Positions 44,045-53,500 of a stretch of 64,000 nt of DNA are shown one piece after another. Source of the DNA: JAFNAG01 sp963824985 (GTDB lineage Bacteria > Acidobacteriota > UBA6911); assembly GCA_963824985.1 (NCBI GenBank), contig CAWGRQ010000027.1, positions 1 through 64,000 of the forward strand. Direction: 5' to 3'. The stretch's first letter is position 1; each line of letters starts with the position of its first letter. The notes under the pieces are model-generated. The model did no database searches, had not been told where the DNA came from, and worked only from the letters and a program-made list of their open reading frames with translations. Made by a program: the position numbers and the translations under genes.

Positions 44045-46715
44045 TTAATAGATCTGCGGCGGGATTGCGGAGAGCGCGGCGAGATTCCGGCTGCCGAAGA
44101 CCGCGAAGGCGGCGAAGTTGCGAATCGCCTCCACAATGATATATCCCCCGCTGATGACGCGCGATGAAAGCTCGGGAAAATAATCGGTCAGCAGCCTTGA
44201 CGCCCGACCCTGTCCGGGCAGCTCTTCCACCTTGCTCGCCATTTCCTGACCGCTCGGGTCGAAGACGCGGACCAGGACTCGGAGCGGGTTGGGATCCGGA
44301 TTCAGGATGGCAAGACCGGTGTAAAAATTGGCATCGGAAGCGACCTGGGTGAAGACCGACCGGAGCTGTCGGGCGCCAACCAGGGGCAGAGATGTGAGGA
44401 AGCCTCCCGGATTTGTGCTTCCGAAAGTCACGCTGCCTCCGAGCCTGACGCCGCTGCCCACGATCTCCACGGAGCCTTGCAACATGCTGTCGCCCGCATC
44501 CAGAAAGAAATTGCTGGCGGTGATGGCGATTTTCCCCAGTCCCGCGATCGGCAGGGTCTTCGTCGCGCCGATCTGCGTCCCGTCGTCGGCGACGAAACGG
44601 AAGCTGACGGTGCCGGGTTCTTCGGCGAGATTGACGACCGAGAGCGCGGATTGCCAATCCCGGCCGCCTACGGTGTATTGCGGCGCATAGAGTGTGAAGG
44701 CGCTTCCCCCGGCATCCTGTCCATTCAGGCCCGCATGATCTCCGGAGACCCTGTCGTAGCTCTCGTAAGCGATTACGCCGGCGCTCGAGTCCCGCACGCA
44801 TGTAATCAGTCGGATCCGGCGCGATGCCGGGGAACAGGTCCCGGGCGGATTCAAGGAGCAGGCCTGCTGCCGCTATCGTCCTGGTGGCATCGGCGCGCAC
44901 GGTCCCGTCAGCCTTCACGAGCTGCAGCAGGATCGTGGCGGGCTCCTCATTCGGATTGGCAATGGATACTGAAGTGCCGGCATCAACCTCGGGAAAGACA
45001 AATGAGGTCATCTCCGTGCCGGAGACATCGGCGCCATCGAGGTGGGTCAGGCTGCCGTTGAAATTCAGGAAGAATCCGGCCACTCCGGGAACATCGCCTT
45101 CGAGCCTGATCCACCCCGGCATTCCCGCCGCGCGCAACGCGGGTCCGAAGATCTCGCTGTCCACGAGGGCAAGCTGCTGCCCGGCCGTCAGGGTCAGAAC
45201 GGCAGGATTCAGGATTCCGGCTCCCGAGATTTTCGCTCCGAGCCGGTCATAAGCCGTGAGCGTCAGGCTGACCGTACGCCCGCTGAAGTTGACGAGCGCA
45301 ATCCCGGTAATCTCCCCCGGACCGCCGGCAGCCAGGCGGGGAAATAGCAGAGAGAGGACGTGTGCCTTGATGGCCAGGGTCGCGGAATTTGACTCCGGCC
45401 CACCGGGCGACGAAGGGCTGATGACCGTCACCGTGGCTGTGCCGGCATGCGCGATCCTTTCGGCCGGTATCGAGACTTCGAGCTGGGAGCGGCTGATATA
45501 GGTTGCGGGCAGAACGTCCCCGTTCCATTGGACGGCGGCATCGGGGGTAAATCCTGCCCCATGCAGTTTCAAAGTAAACGGAGGGCCGCCGACCACAACG
45601 GTTGCCGGATCCAGCCGGCGAATCAGCACGGCGAAGGATTCCAGGAAACGGGGACGGGCGGCATCCGGAGCCAGTGAGGCGCATCCTGACAGTAGTTCCG
45701 CCGCGGGGCCCAGGGTTACATTGGCAGACAGATTTCCCGTGTTGCAGTCGCCGCCGGTGAAGACAAAGCCCGGCAGGACGACGAATGATTCAATGTAAAG
45801 ATCGCTGCTCCCCGTCTGATCGAGGGCCTCGAAACTGTAAGTCGCCCGGGCGGCGCCTGGAGAAAAAGTGCTGCTCTGCAGGCGCAGCAGGGCGCCCGTG
45901 CCGGCAAATGCCGTGGATACCGAAGGCCATGCAACCTGCGAAACGCCGCCGGGGATTCCGTCGAGCTCGATGATCACCCGGGTCGAATTGGCGGGCGCGC
46001 CCAGGGCTCCGCCGGCACTATCCGTGCGGTCGTTGATGCCGATCCCGTCATCGCCCGCATCCCGATCGATAAACGCACGCGCAAATCCTTCGGCAATTCG
46101 AATCTGAAAACCGGAAGCGTCCGAATTCACATCGACGGTCATGCCCGCGAAGGATTTTGCCACGCGCAGCCGATCGGGGTAGAAGCTGTTCGCAGCAGGG
46201 TCGTTGATGGACTGCAAGTCTACGAAAAGATCCGTCCCCGGCGCGAGGGCTTCGCTGAGGTCCACCCGGCCCCGGATGCCTTCGATGCGGATGAAATCCC
46301 CTTCCGCAGGAGTCGCGCCGGCCAACAGATTCAGGGTCATGACGCCCATGCACCGTCCGCCGATCTGGCGGTTCTCAATTCCGATGAGTGTGGGACCGGC
46401 TGCGGCGAATCCCGGGCTGACATAAATCAGGATGCCGGAGGACGTGTTGTTGTCGATCTGAAGCGCCGGATGGTCGAAGATGAATCCGATCTGCGCGGGC
46501 CCGCCCGACGAAGTTCCCGTCAGACTGCCTGATCCTCTCACGATCAGGTTGATGGACCCGAGGACCTCGGAACGTCCGGTGTTGATGACCTCCGTGGGCG
46601 ATCCATACACGTCGAATCGAACCGCCGCCTGCGCCGCGCCGGCCAAAGCCGGAAGCAACACCAACAAGATCGACAGTTCCACGAGTCGCAATCTGGTTCT
46701 TGTGAAAGTGTGCAT
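44045..46715 (-). CDS. Secreted IPT/TIG-domain surface protein, one frameshift
   Basis: About 890 residues when joined. A signal peptide (LVELSILLVLLPALAGAAQA) leads to a beta-rich region. One IPT/TIG domain follows at about 365-435 (FTLKLHGAGFTPDAAVQWNG, LEVSIPAERIAHAGTATVTV) and then repeated immunoglobulin-like segments. After PTDYMRA the frame changes: the true continuation (SAGVIAYESYDRVSG to SAIPPQIY) ends at 44045. The total is a multiple of three plus one; removing one C near 44791 restores it. This is a typical acidobacterial cell-surface protein; no ligand can be proposed. Confidence 0.8.
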
Positions 46716-46881
46716 GGTCCTATTTTACCTCCCGGCGGCCGGTTGGGGAGATTGTCCCCCAGGCAACAAGACGAGGCAGTGTCCGGCGACACGAACCCTG
46801 GATAATAGTAGCGCAGACCGGGCCCGGACGACGATGAGATAAATCCGGGTAGGATCTTCCCAATATCCGGGTACAATGGCG

Positions 46882-47174
46882 GCATCTGTTTAGCCGATGC
46901 TGAACAGCAGAACGCAAAGACGCAAGGACGCAAGGACGCAAAGAGATTCTTTTCGGTTCACGGGCATGGGCGGCCTTCGGCCGCATCCTTGGGCGAGCCG
47001 CGGGAGAAAGTGCGATCCTCCTGAGTAGCCGCTGCCCGCGCTTTCTCCCGCGGCTCGCCCAAGGATGCGCCAGCGCGAAGCGCTGCGCCCACGCCTTTTG
47101 CTCCGTGTCGATCTTTGCGTCCTTGCGTCCTTGCGTTTTGCTTCTTCATCCATTTGATTTGGCTAAACAATTAC
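46882..47174. mobile_element. MITE-like element, copy B, with 8-bp target duplication
   Basis: 293 bp between two copies of CAATGGCG (46874-46881 and 47175-47182). It is the same family as 42150-42425 in the opposite orientation. The ends are GCATCTGTTTAGCC and GGCTAAACAATTAC. Its centre is a perfect 28-bp inverted repeat (46983-47010 and 47041-47068) with a 30-nt loop. Non-coding. It lies between two divergent genes, about 65 bp before the RidA gene start, so it may have replaced or moved that promoter. Confidence 0.85.
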
Positions 47175-47238
47175 CAATGGCGAATATGATCCAGGGGCTG
47201 AAGGATTGCGATCGCCACTCATCCGGAGGAGACCAGAC

Positions 47239-48438
47239 ATGCGCGTCGTAACATCCATCTTTGTGTTCATATCTCTTGTGGGAGCGTTGGCAACAGGGCA
47301 AACGGGGAAACAGATTGTGCGCGTCGGCCCCGATCTCAAGCTCCCTTTCAGCCCGGCGGTCAAGGCAGGGAGGTTGATCTATCTTTCCGGTGCCCTGGCC
47401 ACCGACGCGAGCGGCAAAATAGCGGGCAGCGGCATCCAGGCCCAAACCAAACTGGTATTGGACAATCTGGCGACCACGCTGCGCGCGGCAGGCTCGAAGC
47501 TCGAGAACGTCGTCTCGGCCACCGTGTTTCTCAAGCGCGCCGGCGATTTTCCCGCAATGAATGGAGTCTACGGGAGCTACTGGCCCAAAGACCCGCCCGT
47601 GCGTACCACCGTGGTGGCGAATCTGGCCTTGCCGGATGCTCTGATCGAGATTTCGATGATTGCGGTTCCGGACGGCGGCGACCGCCAGGTTCTGCATCCC
47701 GCAGGCTGGCTGAAATCCCCCAACCCATACAGTTACGGCATCCGCTCCGGAGACACGCTGTTTCTGTCCGGCTTAATTTCGCGTAATGGCAAAGACAACT
47801 CGATGGTCCCTGGGGACATCAAGGTACAGACCAGGACGGTGATGGACAATGCCGCGGATATTTTGAAAGCGACGGGCATGACCTTTGCCGATGTCGCCAG
47901 CGCCCGTGTCTACATTACCGACACGGCGGCGTTTCAGGACATGAACGCCACCTATCGATCTTATTTTCCGAAGGACCCGCCCGCGCGCGCCACGGTGAAA
48001 GCCGCCCTGATGAATTCCGACGCGCTGGTGGAAATCACCCTCCTGGCGGTCAAGGGCGGAGCCCGGGAAGCGATTCTCACGCCGAACGCGGATGGCAGCC
48101 CCGGGCAGGCCAACCCCAACCTGAGTCCTGCGATCCGAATCGGCAACCGGGTGTTTCTTTCCGGAATGCTCGGCAGTGAAGCCGGCAATCGGGGGAATGC
48201 GGGAGGGCAAACCCGCGCGACCCTGGCGCGCATTGCCCGGACGCTGAAGGCGGCGGGTTTTGCCTGGAACGATGTGGTCGAAGGGACGGTCTACCTCACC
48301 GACATGAAAAACTACGGTGCGATGAACGAAGCCTATCGGGAAGTTTTCAGCGGGGATTTCCCGGCGCGGGTGACGGCGGAAACCGGTCTGGTGAGCCCGG
48401 ACGGCCTGGTGGAGATCATGTTTACGGCGGTGAAATGA
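47239..48438 (+). CDS. Secreted protein with three RidA/YjgF domains
   Basis: 399 residues from ATG 47239 (GGAGGAG upstream). A signal peptide (VVTSIFVFISLVGALATGQT) precedes three RidA-like units: about 25-140, 150-275 and 290-398. Each ends with the family signature including its conserved Arg (PPVRTTVVANL...VEI-like, PPARATVKAAL, FPARVTAETGL). RidA proteins are usually small trimeric cytosolic enamine/imine deaminases; three copies in one exported chain suggest a pseudo-trimer outside the cytoplasm. The stop overlaps the methyltransferase start by ATGA. Confidence 0.88.
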   Translation: MRVVTSIFVFISLVGALATGQTGKQIVRVGPDLKLPFSPAVKAGRLIYLSGALATDASGKIAGSGIQAQTKLVLDNLATTLRAAGSKLENVVSATVFLKRAGDFPAMNGVYGSYWPKDPPVRTTVVANLALPDALIEISMIAVPDGGDRQVLHPAGWLKSPNPYSYGIRSGDTLFLSGLISRNGKDNSMVPGDIKVQTRTVMDNAADILKATGMTFADVASARVYITDTAAFQDMNATYRSYFPKDPPARATVKAALMNSDALVEITLLAVKGGAREAILTPNADGSPGQANPNLSPAIRIGNRVFLSGMLGSEAGNRGNAGGQTRATLARIARTLKAAGFAWNDVVEGTVYLTDMKNYGAMNEAYREVFSGDFPARVTAETGLVSPDGLVEIMFTAVK

Positions 48439-49241
48439 AACCGGAGCGTCTCGCCGATTTCTGGATTAGGGGAGGTGAGGTGCTGATCCACACGGATGAA
48501 ACGCGGGACCGCCTCACATCGAGACTCCGGATCATCCAGAAGCGCCATGGCCACCGGGCGGCGACCGACGACACGCTCCTGGCATGGGCGGCGGCCCGAG
48601 CGTGCCCCGGCGCGATCCGGGTTCTCGATCTGGGGAGCGGCAAAGGCACCGTGGCGATGCTGCTGCTCCAGCGCCTGCCCCGCTGCCGTGTGATCGGCGT
48701 GGAAGCCCTGGAGGTGAGCCACGATCTCGCCGTGCGCAACGCCCTGCTGAATGCCCTCGCGGACCGTTGGGAGCCGCGGCTCGGCGACCTGCGCGATCCT
48801 TCGGTCCTGGCGGGTGAGGCCCCGTTTGATCTCGTGACCGGCGCGCCGCCGTTCATGCCGGCCGGGAGCGGAGTCTTGCCCGGCGACGCCCAGCGGGCGG
48901 CCGGCCGCTTCGAGCTCAGAGGGGGAGTCCAGGAGTACGCACAGACCGCCGCCCGGCACCTGGCGCCGGGCGGAAAGCTTGTGCTCCTGATGGACGGCCT
49001 GGAGCGGTCGCGAACGCGGGTCGTGCAGGCACTCGAAGTATCGGGCCTTTTCCCGCGCACTGTCGTGGCCGTGCGTCCCCGTCCGGACCGGAATCCGATC
49101 TACCGGATCCTCGAGGCGAGCCCGGAGCCCGGACAGGCGGCGGAGGAATCACTCTGCATCCGCTCCGGCAGCCACAGCCGGTTCTCCCGGGAATACGAAG
49201 CCATCCGCCGGGAAATGGACTGTCCCGCGCCCCATGCCTAA
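48435..49241 (+). CDS. SAM-dependent methyltransferase related to TrmN6
   Basis: 268 residues with a Rossmann methyltransferase fold: motif I VLDLGSGKGTVAMLLL (about residue 63), the acidic residue of motif II in VIGVEALE, and GAPPFMP at the motif IV position. TrmN6-like enzymes methylate adenine with an NPP[YF] motif; here Asn is replaced by Ala, so activity on an exocyclic amine is doubtful. The gene overlaps the RidA gene by 4 bp and abuts the convergent ABC permease gene (4-bp overlap). Substrate unknown. Confidence 0.75.
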   Translation: MKPERLADFWIRGGEVLIHTDETRDRLTSRLRIIQKRHGHRAATDDTLLAWAAARACPGAIRVLDLGSGKGTVAMLLLQRLPRCRVIGVEALEVSHDLAVRNALLNALADRWEPRLGDLRDPSVLAGEAPFDLVTGAPPFMPAGSGVLPGDAQRAAGRFELRGGVQEYAQTAARHLAPGGKLVLLMDGLERSRTRVVQALEVSGLFPRTVVAVRPRPDRNPIYRILEASPEPGQAAEESLCIRSGSHSRFSREYEAIRREMDCPAPHA

Positions 49242-50404
49242 TCGAGGCGCTTGTGAAAGCGCAGCGAACTCAGGCCCAGAATTGCGACTCCGAATACCAG
49301 GAGCGCCACCACCTGCGGCCACAGGTATTCTATGCCTGTCCCCTTGAGAAACAGGCTGCGCACGATCTCCATGAAGTAGCGCAGCGGATTGAGATAGGTC
49401 AGGATCTGGGCCGGACGCGGCATGTTGCGGATCGGGAAGGAAAAACCGCTGAGCAGCAGGGCCGGCATGAAGAAGAAAAACGATGTCATCATCGCCTGCT
49501 GCTGGGTGCGCGAGATCGTGGAAATGAACAAGACCGATGCCGAGCGTGGTCAGCAGGAAGAAGATGGAGCTGGCAAACAGCAGGAGCGGATTGCCGCGAA
49601 AAGGGATGCTGAAAATCAACAATGCGGCCACCGTCACCACGATCACCTGCAGGAGGCCGACCAGGGCGAACGGGAGCAGCTTGCCCAGCATCAGCTCGAT
49701 CGGCCGGAGCGGAGTCACCATCAATTGTTCCATGGTGCCGATCTCTTTCTCGCGCACGATGCTCATGGCGGTCAGCATGATCGTCACCAGGGCGATGATG
49801 TTGACGATTACTCCCGGGACGAAGTAGGCCCGGCTGCGCAAATCGGGATTGAACCAGACGCGATTCTGCACATCGAGTCCCGATGCGGGCGGCGGGCTGC
49901 GGACCGGTGGCGGCGTCCGATCGCGCCATCAGGCGCGAATTCCTCTGCTCCTGCTGCACGAGCGGCGGCATATCCGACGATCGTCTGGGAGACATAGTTC
50001 GGATGACGATGCCGGCGGTGTTGGAGTTCGTGCCGTCGACCAGAATCTGCACCTCGGCGGTGCTGCCGCGCCGTATGTCGCGCGCAAAGCCCGGAAGCAC
50101 GCGCACCACGGCCTCCAGTTCGCCGTGATCCAGCAGGCTCCGCGATCTGTTCCTCGCGTTCGAGAACCGCCTGAATCCGGAAGTACGGCGATCCCTGGAA
50201 TGCGGAGAGCAGCTGCCGGCTTTCCTGACGTCCGGTCCATGATCCATCCAGGCGATCTTGGTGCGTTCCACGTCCATGTTGACGGCATACCCGAATATGA
50301 TCAGCTGGATCAGCGGCGGCCCGAGCAGCAGCGCCGCGGCTGCGCGGGTCGCGCAGGGTCTGGAAAAATTCTTTTCGGATGATCTCCTTGATTCGTTCCC
50401 ACAT
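49238..50404 (-). pseudogene. ABC-2 permease (YbhR-like), several frameshifts
   Basis: The protein can be pieced together from different frames: start MWERIKEIIRKEFFQTLRDP at 50404, a periplasmic domain (SAFQGSPYFRIQAV, EVQILVDGTNSNTAGIV), and then four to five membrane helices (VNIIALVTIMLTAMSIV, EKEIGTMEQLMVTPLRP, LLPFALVGLLQVIVVTVAAL, FFFFMPALLLSGFSF). It ends RFHKRLD at 49238. At least five breaks are needed, nearly all explained by one extra base. Conserved residues survive between breaks, so I suspect sequence error more than decay. It would be the second half of the efflux channel. Confidence 0.75.
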
Positions 50405-50409
50405 AGGCG

Positions 50410-51554
50410 TCAGGCGACCTTCTGTTTGAGCTTGCGCGTTGCGACCAGGAATACGACGACGGCGATAGACCAGGAGCAGCACCGCTTCGCGCCACAAAAC
50501 CTCCGCCCCGACTCCGCGCAGGAAGACTCCCTTGAGGATGGTGACGAAGTACCGCGCCGGGAAAATATAGGTGACGCCACTGGATTACGCGGCGGCATGT
50601 TCTCGATGTCGAAGATGAATCCCGACAGGAGAAACGCCGGCAGAAAGGATGTCAAGCGCTCCCAGCTGGTAGGCCAGCAGCTGCGAGCGCACCGACGGCG
50701 GAAATCAGGATCCCCCAGCACAGGGCGCCGACGAGAAAGATGCCGCTCGACACGGCCAGGAACAGCAGATCGCCCGCGCAGCGGCACGCGGAAAATGCCG
50801 ACCCCGACGATGATCGCCACGATCATGTCGACGACGCCGAGGGCAAAGAAGGCGGCCATTTTGCCCGAGCACCATCTCGGCCGGCCGCAGCGGGGTGGAG
50901 AGCAGCTGCTCCATCGTGCCCATCTCCCACTCGCGGGCAATCGTCGAGCGAGGTCAGCAGCGCGGCGATGATCATCAGGATCACGGCGATCAGACCGGGA
51001 ACGATGTAGTTTCTGGATTTCAGGTCGGCGTTGTACCAGATCCGCAGTTGCGGCTGGACCGGCACGCGTTGCCATACCGCCCCCGCGCCGGTTCTGCGCG
51101 ATCGCCCGCAGTTCGAAGTCGTAGGCCTGGAGCAGGGTGCGGGCGTAGCCGAGGGCGATGGAGGCGGTGTTGGAGTCGCTGCCGTCCAGCAGCAGTTGCA
51201 CCGGGGCCCCGGTGCCGGAGAGCAGGTGGCGCGCAAAATCCTCGGAAGATGACGACTCCCAGCAGGCACTGATTCCGGTTGATGGCCGCTTCGATGCTTC
51301 GGTAGTCGTCCGCTGCCTGGAGCATTTGAAAATAGCGCGAACCCTGAAAACGAGCGATCAACTCCCGGCTTTCCGGGGTCCGATCCGCGATCGTACACCA
51401 TCGTCGGAATCCGGTCGATGTCGAGCGTCAGGGCGTAGCCGAACAGCAGCAGCATGAACAGCGGCAGCGCCAGGGCCATGACCAGGCTGCGGGCGTCGCG
51501 CACGATGTGCAGGAACTCTTTGCGGGCCACGGCTCCGGTGCGACGCAGGTTCAT
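50410..51554 (-). pseudogene. ABC-2 permease (YbhS-like), about eleven frameshifts
   Basis: Starts MNLRRTGAVARKEFLHIV at 51554 and ends LVATRKLKQKV at 50410. The frames together give an N-terminal helix (LVMALALPLFMLLLFGYAL), a periplasmic loop (QGSRYFQMLQAADDYRSIEA, QLLLDGSDSNTASIALGYA), and membrane helices (YIVPGLIAVILMIIAALLTS, FFALGVVDMIVAIIVGVGI, FLPAFLLSGFIFDIENMP). Single-base insertions were placed near 51386, 51245, 51082, 50946, 50865, 50773, 50693, 50654, 50592, 50576 and 50467. It overlaps the ATPase stop by ATGA. Confidence 0.78.
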
Positions 51555-52499
51555 GATGCTCTCCGCTCCTCCGCTTCGATGCGGGCGACGAATACATCCT
51601 CCATCGACGGGGAAATCGCTTCGAGGCTGCGGATCGTGATGTTCCTGGCGGCCAAAGATTGCCGGATGAGCTGGATCGCCGTTCCCGGATCAGAAACCGT
51701 CACATGGAGCCCGCCGCCGAAGACGGCCACATCCAGAATCCCGGGCTCCGCTTCGAGCGCCCGAATGCTTTCCAGCGGATCGGAAGATTCCAGGTTCAGC
51801 AGGCTCTGCCGACGGCAGCGTCCCCTTGAGGGTGGCGGGGTCGCCGAGCGCGATGATCCGGCCGCTGTACATCAAGGCCAGGCGGTGACAGTATTCGGCT
51901 TCGTCCATGTAATGGGTGCTGACGAAAATGGTGTGCCCCTCGTCGGACAGCTGGTAGATCAGGGACCAGAACGTTCGCCGCGCGATCGGATCGACGCCCG
52001 AAGTCGGTTCATCCAGGAACAGGATCGGGGGACGGTGCAGTATGGCGCAGCCGAGCGCCAGCCGCTGTTTCCAGCCTCCCGCCAGCGTGCGGGTCAACGC
52101 CTGCCGGCGCTCCTGCGAGCCCCGCCATGCTTAAGGCATGATCCTTGCGCTCGGCGCGAAGGGAGCGGGGCACGCGATAGATTCCGCTGAAAAAGTCGAT
52201 GTTTTCCTCGACCGTGAGATCGTCGTACAGTGAGAACTTCTGCGACATGTAGCCGATGTTCTTGCGGACCTGCTTCCGGCACGACGGCGACATCGAGCCC
52301 GCCTACGAGCGCCTGTCCGCCGGAAGGTGTAAGCAGACCGCACAGGATGCGGATCGTCGTCGATTTGCCGGCGCCGTTCGGGCCCGAGAAAGCCGAAGAT
52401 CTCGCCGCGGCGGACGGCGAAGGAGACGTGGTCCACGGCGCAGAAATCCCCGAAGCGCTTGGTCAGATTCTCGACCTCGACTGCCCAGCCTTCCTGCAT
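51551..52499 (-). pseudogene. ABC transporter ATPase, second domain (YbhF-like), frameshifted
   Basis: Starts MQEGWAVEVENLTKRFGD at 52499. The Walker A region is broken after GEIFGFLGP by one extra G (CCCGAACGGC), after which GAGKSTT-like codons resume in the next frame. NIGYMSQKFSLYDDLTVEEN, LFLDEPTSGVDP and THYMDEAEYCHRLA are all visible in other frames. The end is PSMEDVFVARIEAEERRA. In YbhF this and the preceding ATPase form one protein; here a stop at 52559 separates them. Confidence 0.75.
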
Positions 52500-52558
52500 G
52501 ATGCTCCTGTCGTCCGGGTCTGCGCGGTGCCCCCGGAGTTTTCATTCACCTCTCGGTC

Positions 52559-53500
52559 CTATGACTCCGCCTTGCGGATCAGCGCGATAAACACATCCTC
52601 CAGCGAGGGGACGATCCGCTTCCAGGAGGAGGGCGGCAGCCCGGCAGACGCGATCTCCGCCTCCAAACGGCTCGACCGAGGTCAGCGCCGGCGCCAGGAA
52701 CAGGTGGAGAGCGGCTCCCGCTGGTTCGACGCTGGCCACTCCGGGATGCGCGCTCGAATACTTCCCGGGCGCGCCGCGCATCGGGCGTACGAACCTCGTA
52801 ACACTCCTCCTCGATATGACGCTTGAGCGCATCCGGGGCCTCGCACCGAATGAGCTTCCCCTGGTGCATCAGGCCGACCCGGTTGCAGCGCTCCGCTTCG
52901 TCGAGGTAGGCCGTCGTGATGACCACGGTCAGCCCGTCCTTGACCAGTTGATAGAGGATGGCCCAGAAAGTCGCGGCGCGAGACCGGATCGACGCCGTTG
53001 GTCGGCTCGTCCAGAAACAGGACCTCAGGGTGGTGCAGCAGTGTGCACATCAGAGCGAGCTTCTGTTTCATGCCCCCGGAAAGATTCCCGGCCAAGCGGT
53101 CGCGGAAGGGCTCCATGCGCGTCATCTTCAGCAGCCGGGCCGTGAGGGGGCCGCGTTCCGCGGGAGAGATGCCGAACAGGTCGGCGTAAAAGCGCATGTT
53201 TTCCTCGACGGTCAGATCGACATAGAGGCCGAAGCGCTGCGCCATGTACCCGATGCGGTCTTTGATGGCGTCCAGCTCGCGCCGCACGTCGCGGCCGACC
53301 ACGCGCACCGAACCTTCCGTGGGATGAATCAGGCCGCACAGCAGACGCAGCGTGGTGGTCTTGCCGGCGCCGTCGGGCCCGACCAGACCGAAGATCTCGC
53401 CGCGTTCGATCCGGAGGGTGAGGCGGTCTACCGCCGTCAGCGCACCGAAGCGGCGCGTCAAACCGGTCGTTTCCACCATCACCGGCGCGGGATCAGTCAT
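52559..53500 (-). pseudogene. ABC transporter ATPase, first domain (YbhF-like), frameshifted
   Basis: Starts MTDPAPVMVETTGLTRRF at 53500, overlapping the HlyD stop. Walker A (GPDGAGKTTT), the Q-loop (IGYMAQRFGLYVDLTVEEN), the signature (NLSGGMKQKLALM) and Walker B (VLFLDEPTNGVDP) are intact in the first frame. An extra T (GACTTTCTGG for GACTTCTGG) near 52978 breaks it; VITTAYLDEAERCNRVGLMH follows in the next frame, then further breaks near 52740 and 52670. It ends PSLEDVFIALIRKAES at 52559. Confidence 0.78.

Noticed and set aside
49238..53500. Programmed +1 frameshifting in the ABC genes
   Set aside because: The sites share no slippery motif or stop codon context and are far too many; sequence error explains them better.
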